The notes beneath the pieces are model-generated. The model did not search any database. It saw only the letters and a program-made list of their open reading frames with translations, and was not told where the DNA came from. The translations under genes were made by a program, and so were the position numbers. This document shows positions 19,471-27,787 of a stretch of DNA of 64,000 nucleotides, piece by piece. Each line of letters opens with the position of its first letter. Position 1 is the stretch's first letter. Source of the stretch: Sulfuricurvum sp. Its GTDB lineage: Bacteria > Campylobacterota > Campylobacteria > Campylobacterales > Sulfurimonadaceae. The stretch covers positions 1-64,000 of the forward strand of contig JAUYUB010000016.1 in the NCBI GenBank assembly GCA_030692765.1. Direction: 5' to 3'.

Positions 19471-20487
19471 TTATTCAATGTGCCAAGTATCTCCTGAATA
19501 TAAAAGCTTATGGAAGTCTGCAGGTCCTTTTTTAGCTTTAACTTCTACTATTTGGGTGGTTACTTGCTCGTTGTATATGACATCGTTCACTGCATACAAT
19601 ACCCCGTAGAGTTTTGGCATTGCTGGATCTGCATCGATAGCCACAAGTAAGGAAGCCAGCATCTCATTGTGTTTGTCATGTACCAAACAATCTTCTTCGG
19701 TGTACATCTCACCGAGTTCGACGACTTTCAGTCTGAGATGATCGAGGATAATACCTTTTTTGATATCACCTCCAAAGACCATGGGTTTGCCATGGGTGAG
19801 TATGATTGAGTGATCATTTCGACTTTCTTTATTTACGTATTGCGAGTGACATCCATCATTAAAGATAACACAGTTTTGGTAGATCTCAATGAATGAAGTA
19901 CCTCGGTGGGCTTCTGCCTCTAACATGACTTCTTGCATGTGATTGGCGTCAGCATCCAAGGTGCGTGCGATAAAAGTAGCACTGGCACCAAAGGCAAGTT
20001 TCGCCGGGCTGAAGGGCCGGTCTAAAGATCCATATGGCGTGGATTTGGTAATATGACCTGGTTGTGTTGTTGGAGAATACTGCCCTTTGGTAAGTCCATA
20101 GATCTCATTGTTAAACAGTACAATATTCATGTCTACATTGCGTCGAAGGGCATGAATAAGGTGATTGCCTCCAATAGAGAGGCTGTCTCCATCGCCAGTA
20201 ATGACCCAAACACTCAAATCTGGGTTGGCAGTCTTAAGCCCTGACGCAACGGCAGGAGCCCGTCCATGAATGGTGTGGTAGCCATAGGTATTCATGTAAT
20301 ACGGAAAACGGGAAGAACATCCAATGCCTGAGACGAATACAATATCCTCGCGCTTTCTCCCTATGTGGGTCAATGCTGTTTGAATAGCAGATAAAATAGC
20401 GTAATCACCGCATCCAGGACACCATTTGACCTCTTGATCGCTGGCGAAGTCTTTTTTTGTATAGTTTAGTTCTGTATTTTCACTCAT
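19471..20487 (-). CDS. korB: 2-oxoacid:ferredoxin oxidoreductase, beta subunit
   Basis: 338 residues carrying the thiamine-diphosphate site: CPGCGDYAIL at about 23-32, GIGCSSRFPYY, and GDGDSLSIGGNHL with NNEIYGLTKGQYSPT. Forms the catalytic unit with the alpha subunit encoded just upstream (2-base gap). In Campylobacterota such enzymes work on 2-oxoglutarate or pyruvate with ferredoxin, including in the reductive TCA cycle. No separate gamma, delta or ferredoxin gene is next to it, so this is the two-subunit type. Confidence 0.92.
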   Translation of the reverse strand: MSENTELNYTKKDFASDQEVKWCPGCGDYAILSAIQTALTHIGRKREDIVFVSGIGCSSRFPYYMNTYGYHTIHGRAPAVASGLKTANPDLSVWVITGDGDSLSIGGNHLIHALRRNVDMNIVLFNNEIYGLTKGQYSPTTQPGHITKSTPYGSLDRPFSPAKLAFGASATFIARTLDADANHMQEVMLEAEAHRGTSFIEIYQNCVIFNDGCHSQYVNKESRNDHSIILTHGKPMVFGGDIKKGIILDHLRLKVVELGEMYTEEDCLVHDKHNEMLASLLVAIDADPAMPKLYGVLYAVNDVIYNEQVTTQIVEVKAKKGPADFHKLLYSGDTWHIE

Positions 20488-20488
20488 C

Positions 20489-22336
20489 TTACACCTCGTT
20501 CAGTGCTTGTGTAAATGCACTCTTGAGCTCTGAAATCTTAAACGGCAATCCCTGAACCTTGTTATAGCCTATAGCATTACAGCCAAACTTTGCATTGATT
20601 ATATGGACCATTTGCCCCATGTTCAGTTCAGGGATGATCACCTTTTTATAGTTCTTGATAATTTCTCCGACATTTTTTGGCATCGGATTTAGGTAGCGAA
20701 GGTGTATCAATGAGATTTTTTTGCCTTCTTTTTGCAATGCTCTCATGGCCATTTCGACAGCGCCGTAGGTACCGCCCCAGGAAATGATCAGCAGATCGCC
20801 GCTTGGTTCGCCTTCGATCTCTTGTAGGGGGATATTCTCTTTTACTGCTTCAATCTTGTCACGGCGAATGTCACTCATCTTTTGATGATTCGCAGGGTCG
20901 TAGGAGACATTTCCCGTCTTAAAGTCCTTTTCAAGCCCTCCAATACGGTGCTCTAGACCAGGCATTCCAGGAATGGCCCAATCTCTGACAAGTGTTTTAG
21001 GATCACGCGAAATCCAGCTCCAGTTTTCTGTGTAAACGCTGTTTGGATCGAGCATTTTATGTTTGATCTGCGCGTAATGGGCATCGATATCGGGAATCTT
21101 CCAAGGTTCTGTACCATTAGCAATATACCCATCAGTGAGCATGATAACAGGGCTCATATGCTCTAATGCCAAACGGCTGGCTTCATAGGCCATATCAAAA
21201 CAATCATTGGGTCGTGATGCTGCAATGATAATAAGAGGGGCATCGCCATTTCTGCCATATAGTGCTTGAAAAAGATCAGATTGCTCCGTTTTGGTAGGAA
21301 GCCCTGTCGAGGGACCACCACGTTGAACATTGACGATGACCAAAGGTATCTCATAGCTAATGGCCATACCAATAGCCTCGCCTTTGAGGGCGATTCCTGG
21401 ACCTGAGGATGTGGTTATGGCCAATGAGCCTGCAAGCCCAGCACCAATAGCAGCACAGATAGCTGCAATCTCGTCTTCGGCTTGAAAAGTCTTGACGTCA
21501 AACTCTTTGTATTTAGAGAGCTCGTGCAAGATATCTGAAGCTGGCGTAATGGGGTAGCTTCCTAAAAACAGGGGTAGTTTTGCTGCTTGAGCCGCTCTCA
21601 TGAAGCCCCAAGCAGTAGAGGTATTTCCGTTTATTTGGCGGTAGATTCCAGGGTCTATTTTGGCACTAGAGACTTTGTAGGTAGAAACGACTTCTTCTAG
21701 GGTCTCTGCAAAATGGGCTCCCGCCTTCATCGCCGTCTGGTTAGCCTGAAGAAGTTCAGGATGGTCGCTGAACTTTTCTTTGATCCATTCCAACGTTGTT
21801 TGCATTTCACGGTGATATAAGAAGTAGGTCATTCCTAATGCATAGAAGTTCTTGCAACGTTTTTTGCTCTTTGTATCGAGGTCTATATCTTTTAGTGCTT
21901 CAATGGTCTGAGAGTCTATGGGGACTTTGATTACTTGGTAGCCATCAAGTTCACCGCTGTCTAATGGATTGGCTTCAAAACCGGCTTTGGCGATCTTGCT
22001 ATCTGAAAAAGCATCAGAGTTGACTAATAGCGTGCCACCTTTTTTTAGATCTTTGAGATTGACCATAAGTGCAGCAGGATTGAAGGCGACAAGCATATCT
22101 GCCTCATCACCAGGAGTGAATATCTCTCGAGATCCAAAGTGTATCTGAAACCCTGAGACCCCGGCAATGGTCCCTTGAGGTGCTCTTATTTCTGCTGGAT
22201 AATCAGGAAATGTTGCAATATCATTACCCATGATAGCGGATGTATTTGAAAACTGTGTACCAGTGAGCTGCATTCCATCTCCAGAGTCACCAGAGAAACG
22301 GATTACGACACTTTCAACTTCTGTAAGGGCACTCAT
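20489..22336 (-). CDS. korA: 2-oxoacid:ferredoxin oxidoreductase, fused gamma-alpha subunit
   Basis: 615 residues. The N-terminal about 190 residues are a gamma domain (VIRFSGDSGDGMQLTG, FPDYPAEIRAPQGT), followed by the alpha pyrimidine-binding and C-terminal domains (GSYPITPASDILHELSK, TSSGPGIALKGEAIGMA, RGGPSTGLPTKTEQSDL). The fused form recalls KorA of Bacteroidetes and mycobacteria rather than the four-subunit Oor set usual in Campylobacter; transfer is possible but unproven. GAGGTAAT is the ribosome site. A region of inverted and direct repeats lies about 35-70 bases upstream. Confidence 0.92.
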   Translation of the reverse strand: MSALTEVESVVIRFSGDSGDGMQLTGTQFSNTSAIMGNDIATFPDYPAEIRAPQGTIAGVSGFQIHFGSREIFTPGDEADMLVAFNPAALMVNLKDLKKGGTLLVNSDAFSDSKIAKAGFEANPLDSGELDGYQVIKVPIDSQTIEALKDIDLDTKSKKRCKNFYALGMTYFLYHREMQTTLEWIKEKFSDHPELLQANQTAMKAGAHFAETLEEVVSTYKVSSAKIDPGIYRQINGNTSTAWGFMRAAQAAKLPLFLGSYPITPASDILHELSKYKEFDVKTFQAEDEIAAICAAIGAGLAGSLAITTSSGPGIALKGEAIGMAISYEIPLVIVNVQRGGPSTGLPTKTEQSDLFQALYGRNGDAPLIIIAASRPNDCFDMAYEASRLALEHMSPVIMLTDGYIANGTEPWKIPDIDAHYAQIKHKMLDPNSVYTENWSWISRDPKTLVRDWAIPGMPGLEHRIGGLEKDFKTGNVSYDPANHQKMSDIRRDKIEAVKENIPLQEIEGEPSGDLLIISWGGTYGAVEMAMRALQKEGKKISLIHLRYLNPMPKNVGEIIKNYKKVIIPELNMGQMVHIINAKFGCNAIGYNKVQGLPFKISELKSAFTQALNEV

Positions 22337-22367
22337 GTATTACCTCTTAAAATTTTCTATGGACTAT

Positions 22368-22406
22368 AGTATATTAGTTGTACTTATTCTAATATAAGTA
22401 TATTAG
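22368..22406. promoter_or_regulatory. Repeat-rich putative operator upstream of korAB
   Basis: AGTATATTAG occurs twice in the same direction (22368-22377 and 22397-22406), and TACTTAT (22381-22387) forms an inverted repeat with ATAAGTA (22394-22400). All lie in the 181-base gap between the divergent korA and yigZ, closer to korA, and overlap the likely korA promoter (TATACT on the minus strand within 22369-22374). This looks like a regulator-binding site; the regulator is unknown. Confidence 0.4.
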
Positions 22407-22488
22407 ATTGATATGAATACAGATGGATATAAGAACTATAACTCTGATGGGGCATTTTTATTAAACCAATAAGAGATAATTTTAATAC

Positions 22489-22494
22489 TATAAT
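22489..22494 (+). promoter_or_regulatory. Candidate -10 box of yigZ
   Basis: TATAAT 24 bases before the yigZ ATG, within an AT-rich stretch; an AGAGG ribosome site follows. No -35 is recognisable. Confidence 0.45.
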
Positions 22495-22517
22495 TACGTA
22501 CTTTAAAAAGAGGTCTT

Positions 22518-23093
22518 ATGGTCACAGTTGATTCAATTTCCACCGATACCATTGAGATCAAGCAGTCCAAATTTTTGGCGTATTTGATGCCGATGTCTCT
22601 TTATGAAGATGAGATGAAACGTTTACGGGACAAACATCCTAAAGCAGTTCATTTTGTCAGTGCCTATCGAATGCTTAACGAATTTGATCAGATTGTAGAA
22701 TACAGCGGTGATGATGGCGAGCCAAAGGGGACATCGGGTAAACCGACACTGTCAGTATTGCAGGGACACGAATTTATCAATACGGCAATAATCACGGTTC
22801 GCTATTTTGGCGGAACGAAGCTGGGACCTGGGGGATTAGTGCGTGCGTATGCCGAAGCTGCCAATGCAGCCGTGTCATCGGCCTATTTATGTGAGTATGA
22901 AAAGCTTTTCCAGCATCATGTGCAATGCACTTATTCGATACTGTCACAACTGGAATATGAAGCCCAACAGCAAAGTATCACCATACTGCATAAAGAGTTT
23001 ATAGCAGATGGTGCAGTTGTTACAATCGAGGGGACTCAAGAACAACTAGACGCGTTTAAAAATGCAATGAGACGAGCGATCACTATTCTCTAA
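22518..23093 (+). CDS. YigZ/IMPACT family protein
   Basis: 191 residues with the UPF0029 N-terminal domain signatures KQSKFLAYLMP, YSGDDGEPKGTSGKP and the hallmark RYFGGTKLGPGGLVRAY (about 94-110), followed by a small C-terminal ferredoxin-like domain. Bacterial YigZ binds nucleic acid and its role is unsettled; the eukaryotic relative IMPACT regulates translation under stress. Stands alone between divergent korA and convergent DUF3137 gene (5-base gap to the latter). Confidence 0.88.
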   Translation: MVTVDSISTDTIEIKQSKFLAYLMPMSLYEDEMKRLRDKHPKAVHFVSAYRMLNEFDQIVEYSGDDGEPKGTSGKPTLSVLQGHEFINTAIITVRYFGGTKLGPGGLVRAYAEAANAAVSSAYLCEYEKLFQHHVQCTYSILSQLEYEAQQQSITILHKEFIADGAVVTIEGTQEQLDAFKNAMRRAITIL

Positions 23094-23097
23094 GTAG

Positions 23098-24081
23098 CTA
23101 CTCTTTACTCCACAACTTTTCATTAAGTTTTAACTCTTCCACCAATCCTATTGTATTGTTGAGGGTATTGACGTACTCCATCGCCTGTTTGTAATCCATC
23201 AGTGATGTAAAGATGGAAGGTTCAAAGAGATCTTTTTGTGTCCCGATGGCAATATGAATATGGTTTTGCACAAATGAAACAAAGAGGGGATGGGATATTT
23301 TTTTCTGAAATTCTACAATTCGTTTCATCATGGAATGGGTGAGAATATAGCGTGCTTCGATAGGGTCATTTCCGTAGACCACAAACTTTTTTTCAAATTC
23401 AGGATCATCGAGCTGGATCACACTGTCACGTGCCATATTTTTGGATTGAAGCCAGCCTCCGATGAGGTTTCCGAATGTTTTTTCGGCAAGGTCGGGGAGG
23501 ATAACGGTGCGGCTTTTGAAGTGTTTATTAAATTCAGCAACGAGAAATAATCCTCGAAAAAGGGTGTGCCATTGGGTGCGTCCTTTGGAATCTTTGGTCT
23601 GATATTCGGCATGGACATCCGAAAACTCAAGTGAAACTCCCTCAATAGAGCCTTTGACATAGTCATTGCCACTATAGCGGTCAATCTTGTGCTCAAAAAG
23701 GTGTGAGCGTTGAAGCAGATGTTGGGAGATGACAAAATCAGGGTTATAGAGCAAATGGGGATCGATGGCGCCGATGAGGGGTGTGATGATATTGGTTTTA
23801 AAATCTTTGGCGTATCCTCGAATCATAAAACGGTAGGTCATGGAGGTCAGTGCCGCAAAACCGATTACAATACTTACCATAAGCGGATGCAGTAAACCGA
23901 AGCTTTTTCCCATCCAAAGGGCAACAATGACAAATACCATAGCCCCCATCGCGCCATACCATTTAAGCTGTGAGAGAATCTGAGTGCGTGTTTTTTCCAA
24001 TTCGCTCAAACTGGGATAAAGCTCTTTGTAATAAAAGTCGGTAAGTTGTGAGGTCGATTTCATTTTATTTTTGAATGCCAA
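23098..24081 (-). CDS. DUF3137 membrane protein
   Basis: About 327 residues from a TTG at 24081; an ATG at 24063 would give MKSTSQLTDFYYKEL and may be the true start. Two adjacent membrane helices lie near residues 47-87 (WYGAMGAMVFVIVALWMGKSFG and LMVSIVIGFAALTSMTYRF, cited by their hydrophobic cores), and a soluble domain follows. DUF3137 proteins are often encoded beside lemA, as here (the lemA stop is 65 bases upstream). Function unknown; a membrane-associated partner of LemA is a reasonable inference. Confidence 0.75.
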   Translation of the reverse strand: MAFKNKMKSTSQLTDFYYKELYPSLSELEKTRTQILSQLKWYGAMGAMVFVIVALWMGKSFGLLHPLMVSIVIGFAALTSMTYRFMIRGYAKDFKTNIITPLIGAIDPHLLYNPDFVISQHLLQRSHLFEHKIDRYSGNDYVKGSIEGVSLEFSDVHAEYQTKDSKGRTQWHTLFRGLFLVAEFNKHFKSRTVILPDLAEKTFGNLIGGWLQSKNMARDSVIQLDDPEFEKKFVVYGNDPIEARYILTHSMMKRIVEFQKKISHPLFVSFVQNHIHIAIGTQKDLFEPSIFTSLMDYKQAMEYVNTLNNTIGLVEELKLNEKLWSKE

Positions 24082-24146
24082 AGGAATTCATCCCTTTGTC
24101 TGCGCTAGCCGCTATGGCACTGAAGCTTGCCCTTGAGCGGGCAGAA

Positions 24147-24704
24147 TTATTTATTGAATAAAGCATGTACATCAACATTTTGACGCTCAGTCGTTGTGAT
24201 TTCAAAAACCGGTTTTCGTTGTAACTTCATATACGATGCCATCATATTAGTAGGGAACATTTCAATAGCATTATTGAAATCAGTGACGGCTTGGTTATGG
24301 GCACGGCGGGCTGCTGAGATTTGTTCTTCTGCTTCGGTTAGTGAACGTTGTAGGTGCATGACGTTTTCATTGGCTTTTAGATCAGGGTAAGCTTCCATGG
24401 CAACTGTGATTGAGCCTAAAGCTGCGGTGAGTTTCGCATCCAATGCAATTTTTTGATCGTCACTGATTCCCGGTTTCATCGCTTGCGCTCTTAGCTCGGT
24501 AACTTTTTCGAGTGTTGATTTTTCATGTTCCATGTATTGAGCTACGGAGGCCACGAGATTGGGTATGAGATCGAATCTTTTTTTGAGGACGGCATCAACA
24601 CCGGCGAAAATGTTATCCACCTGATTTTTTTTGCCAATAAGTGAGTTATACATCAACACAGCGATCACTGTGACAACCCCAAGAATAATCAAAAATACGT
24701 TCAT
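24147..24704 (-). CDS. lemA: LemA family protein
   Basis: 185 residues. One N-terminal membrane helix (about 2-20) is followed by the LemA helical domain with YNSLIGKKNQVDNIFAGVDAVLKKRFDLIPNLV (family core, recognisable by KRFDLIPNLV), AYPDLKANENV and ARRAHNQAVTDFNNAIEMFP. LemA proteins are small membrane-anchored coiled coils with no assigned reaction. AAGGAA precedes the ATG. Probably transcribed with the DUF3137 gene. Confidence 0.92.
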   Translation of the reverse strand: MNVFLIILGVVTVIAVLMYNSLIGKKNQVDNIFAGVDAVLKKRFDLIPNLVASVAQYMEHEKSTLEKVTELRAQAMKPGISDDQKIALDAKLTAALGSITVAMEAYPDLKANENVMHLQRSLTEAEEQISAARRAHNQAVTDFNNAIEMFPTNMMASYMKLQRKPVFEITTTERQNVDVHALFNK

Positions 24705-24770
24705 GCAAGTTCCTTTTAAAATATTTTTCTATTCTATGGGAAGTTTTCTAAAGAAGGGATAAGAGATGTT

Positions 24771-24826
24771 AATATTTGATTAATGATGGTTTTAATGTTA
24801 CATGTTACACTTAGTCAATATTTGAT
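24771..24826. repeat. Repeat cluster in the lemA / copper-cluster promoter region
   Basis: AATATTTGAT occurs at 24771-24780 and again at 24817-24826. TGTTACA is tandemly repeated at 24796-24802 and 24803-24809. They sit in the 139-base gap before the metal-handling genes and opposite lemA, so they are candidates for a regulator-binding site controlling that cluster. Confidence 0.4.
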
Positions 24827-24843
24827 GCAAAAAGGATTTTTTT

Positions 24844-25053
24844 ATGTATCGGTTATTTTTTACACTGTTGATGATGACTTTAGGCGTATTGACTGTTTTT
24901 GGAATGGGTGATGAAGTTGATAAGCCTTCATCAATCAAAGCTGAAGAAGGAAAAACAGTCTATATTTCTATCTCTCCTGCGGTGAATTTTATGGATGAAT
25001 CAAAAATTCAACAAGAAGACCAAAACAGTACAGGTCATGGAAAAGCAAAATGA
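24844..25053 (+). CDS. Small exported protein at the head of the copper cluster
   Basis: 69 residues: a signal-peptide-like start (MYRLFFTLLMMTLGVLTVFGMG) and a short charged remainder with EEGKTVYISISPAVNF and the C-terminal GHGKAK. I do not recognise a family. AAGGA precedes the ATG at good spacing, and its stop overlaps the next gene's ATG by four bases (ATGA), so it is almost certainly translated with the TolC-like gene. A periplasmic metal-related role is inference from context only. Confidence 0.65.
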   Translation: MYRLFFTLLMMTLGVLTVFGMGDEVDKPSSIKAEEGKTVYISISPAVNFMDESKIQQEDQNSTGHGKAK

Positions 25054-26390
25054 AGCAAATAATTATTTATTCTTTTGTGACGCTCATTGTTTTTTCAGGC
25101 TGTTCAACGATTTCTCAAGATGAGGTGTTTGGCGGGCTTAGAGAAGAGACCTCGCAAAACCTTCAATGGATTAAAACGCCACAGGAATCTGAGATGGTTA
25201 AGAAAAGCGTAAATGACCTTCTGTCACAACCTCTGAGCCAGGAAAATGCAGTGCACATTGCGCTTATGAATAACCGTTCGCTGCAGCAAACGTATGCACA
25301 GATCGGACTTTCTCAAAGTGAACTGGTACAAGCGGGATTAATGAGTAATCCCTTATTGGGCTACACGATAGGACATGGCGGAGGTGTGACGAGGTCAACA
25401 TTGAGTCTTGATGTGGCTTTGTTGGATGTGTTATGGATACCGCTTCGCAGAGATCTTGCTGGTGTGGCACTTGAAGAGACCAGATTTAGGGTTGGAGATG
25501 AGGTTCTGCAAACCGTTCGAGAGGTGAAAAAAACCTACATCGATGCCCACGTAGCTCAAGAAAAACTGGCTTTGTACGAAAACTTATTGAAATCGCATGA
25601 AGCATCCATACAGTTGGCGATTCGTCAGCATACGGCAGGGAATCTCTCGAAACGTAATTTACTCAAAATGCAGGATACCTATGCCCATGCACGGCTTGAA
25701 GCCATAGAGCTGAAACGTGAAAATTCAATGGCACGGGAAACACTTAACCGAATTTTGGGTCTCTACGGGGAGCAAACAAACTATACCTTGGAAGATACAC
25801 CGCTGAAATTGGATGCACCTATTTTGGATGCTAAAGGATTGGAAACAAGAGCGATTAAGAATCGTCTGGATATGAATGCGGCAATCAAAGCGGTGGATTA
25901 TGCCGCACGCGATGCGGGGTATACGCAAAATACCCGATTGCTCAACGAGATTGAACTCTCAGCCCAAAGTGAAAAAGAGACGGATGAGCAAAGATTTAAC
26001 AGCTTCGGCATCAAAATTCCACTCCCTATTTTTGACTTTGGGCAGGGGCGTGTAGGCAAAGTGCAGGCTATGTACAATCAAAAGGTGCATCGTCTGTACG
26101 AAGTAGCAGTGAATATCCGATCCCAAGTACGGGAATCGTACGCACTGTCACGTTATGCGTACGATAAAGGGGTTGAAGCAAGCGACGTGATAGTCCCGGT
26201 GAATCAAGAGATTTTAGAAGAAACAAAGCTGTTTTATAACGGTATGCTCGATGGAATTTATGAATTACTGGAAGATCATCGCCGTTACAATGAGGCGAAA
26301 ATGCAATCACTGATGTTTATTGGTGATTATAACAAGGCGCAAGCCGATTTAGAATATGTGTTGGGCGGTAATAACCATGGGACAAAATAG
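25050..26390 (+). CDS. TolC-family outer-membrane lipoprotein
   Basis: 446 residues. Lipobox FSGC (lipidated C18), then two outer-membrane-efflux-protein repeats rich in long helices, with NRSLQQTYAQIGLSQSELVQAGLMSNPLL at the start of the first (recognised by LQQTYAQIG) and GIKIPLPIFDFGQGRVG in the second. Resembles CusC/NodT-type channels that export copper, silver or cobalt. No membrane-fusion or RND pump gene is adjacent. It may serve a pump encoded elsewhere, or the pump has been lost. Overlaps the multicopper oxidase start by 14 bases. Confidence 0.88.
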   Translation: MKQIIIYSFVTLIVFSGCSTISQDEVFGGLREETSQNLQWIKTPQESEMVKKSVNDLLSQPLSQENAVHIALMNNRSLQQTYAQIGLSQSELVQAGLMSNPLLGYTIGHGGGVTRSTLSLDVALLDVLWIPLRRDLAGVALEETRFRVGDEVLQTVREVKKTYIDAHVAQEKLALYENLLKSHEASIQLAIRQHTAGNLSKRNLLKMQDTYAHARLEAIELKRENSMARETLNRILGLYGEQTNYTLEDTPLKLDAPILDAKGLETRAIKNRLDMNAAIKAVDYAARDAGYTQNTRLLNEIELSAQSEKETDEQRFNSFGIKIPLPIFDFGQGRVGKVQAMYNQKVHRLYEVAVNIRSQVRESYALSRYAYDKGVEASDVIVPVNQEILEETKLFYNGMLDGIYELLEDHRRYNEAKMQSLMFIGDYNKAQADLEYVLGGNNHGTK

Positions 26391-27720
26391 ACGAGATTTT
26401 TTAGGGCTTGGTGCGACACTGTTGGCATCTGCCGGGTTGGGAACATCACTCAAAGCACAAGAACACGATCATGGGGGGCACGGTGAACCTTTATCTCCAA
26501 AACGTCAGTTAACACGTGTAGAGAACCCTAAGCGTGTTCTTTCTCCCGCTACCGTTATAACACCGCATGAGGGTCAAAACTACAATCCTGTGGTAACGCT
26601 CAATGGTTGGACATTACCTTTTGATATGAAAGAGGGGATCAAAGAGTTTCATCTTATCGCCGAGCCGGTTGTGCGTGAGTTTGCCCCCGGGATGGTGGTG
26701 AACTGCTGGGGATACAACGGTACCTCTCCGGGTCCTACCATCGAAGCGGTGGAAGGGGACCGTGTCCGTCTGATTGTGACGAATAAACTGCCTGAACACA
26801 CAACGATTCATTGGCATGGACTGATACTCCCCAACGGTATGGATGGAGTAGGGGGATTGACGCAACCGCAGATTGCTCCGGGAGAGACGTTTGTCTATGA
26901 ATTTACACTGGTACAAAGCGGTACATTCATGTATCACCCTCATGCCGATGAGATGGTGCAAATGGCGATGGGGGCAATGGGGATGTTTGTGATTCATCCT
27001 AAAAATCCAAAAGAACATCGTGTGGATAGAGATTTTTGCTTTTTACTTTCCAGTTATGACATTGCTCCGGGCACCTATACCCCAAACCCCTCAACCATGA
27101 CCGAGTTCAATCTCTGGACGTTCAACTCTCGTGTTTTTCCCGGGATTGATTCGATGAATGTACGGGTGGGGGATCGTGTCCGTATCCGTGTCGGGAACCT
27201 CACCATGACAAACCATCCTATCCATATGCACGGACACATTTTCGAGGTGGCCTGTACCGATGGTGGATGGGTACCTAAAAGCGCCAGATGGCCCGAAGTG
27301 ACAACCGATGTAGCCGTAGGGCAGATGAGAGCCATCGAGTTTGTGGCAAAACATGAGGGTGACTGGTCCATTCATTGCCATAAATCGCACCATACAATGG
27401 GACCTATGGGGCATCAGATTCCCAATATGATCGGGGTAAAACAAGACGATATAGCCGAAAAAATAGGTGATTTACTCCCCAACTATATGTACATGCCTAT
27501 GGGTAAGAACGGGATGGCAGAAATGAGTGATATGGTGGATATGGGGATGGCTTTACCAGAAAATACTTTGCCGATGATGAGCGGGCAAGGTCCTTTTGGT
27601 CCCATCGAGATGGGAGGGATGTTCACGCTTGTTAAAGTCCGTAAGAATCAGCCCAAAGGGGATTACTCTGATCCGGGATGGTTCAAGCATCCCTCAGGGA
27701 CCGTGGCAAGTAAAAAGTAG
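26377..27720 (+). CDS. Tat-exported multicopper oxidase (CopA/CueO-like)
   Basis: About 447 residues. Twin-arginine signal (NRRDFLGLGATLLASAG). Copper ligands appear in the usual order: HWHG, HPHAD, HMHGH near 280, and HCHKSHHTMGPMG at the end of the cupredoxin part, giving type 1, 2 and 3 sites. A Met-rich segment follows (YMYMPMGKNGMAEMSDMVDMGM), typical of enzymes that bind Cu(I). Likely oxidises Cu(I) to Cu(II) in the periplasm. I chose the ATG at 26377, which places the RR motif at residues 5-6; a start at 26356 would add seven residues inside the TolC-like gene. Confidence 0.92.
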   Translation: MGQNRRDFLGLGATLLASAGLGTSLKAQEHDHGGHGEPLSPKRQLTRVENPKRVLSPATVITPHEGQNYNPVVTLNGWTLPFDMKEGIKEFHLIAEPVVREFAPGMVVNCWGYNGTSPGPTIEAVEGDRVRLIVTNKLPEHTTIHWHGLILPNGMDGVGGLTQPQIAPGETFVYEFTLVQSGTFMYHPHADEMVQMAMGAMGMFVIHPKNPKEHRVDRDFCFLLSSYDIAPGTYTPNPSTMTEFNLWTFNSRVFPGIDSMNVRVGDRVRIRVGNLTMTNHPIHMHGHIFEVACTDGGWVPKSARWPEVTTDVAVGQMRAIEFVAKHEGDWSIHCHKSHHTMGPMGHQIPNMIGVKQDDIAEKIGDLLPNYMYMPMGKNGMAEMSDMVDMGMALPENTLPMMSGQGPFGPIEMGGMFTLVKVRKNQPKGDYSDPGWFKHPSGTVASKK

Positions 27721-27787
27721 AAGGGCTGGTTAAGGATAAAAAAGGATAATTCGATAATCGCTATTATTTTATCTAAAGGCTATAGGC

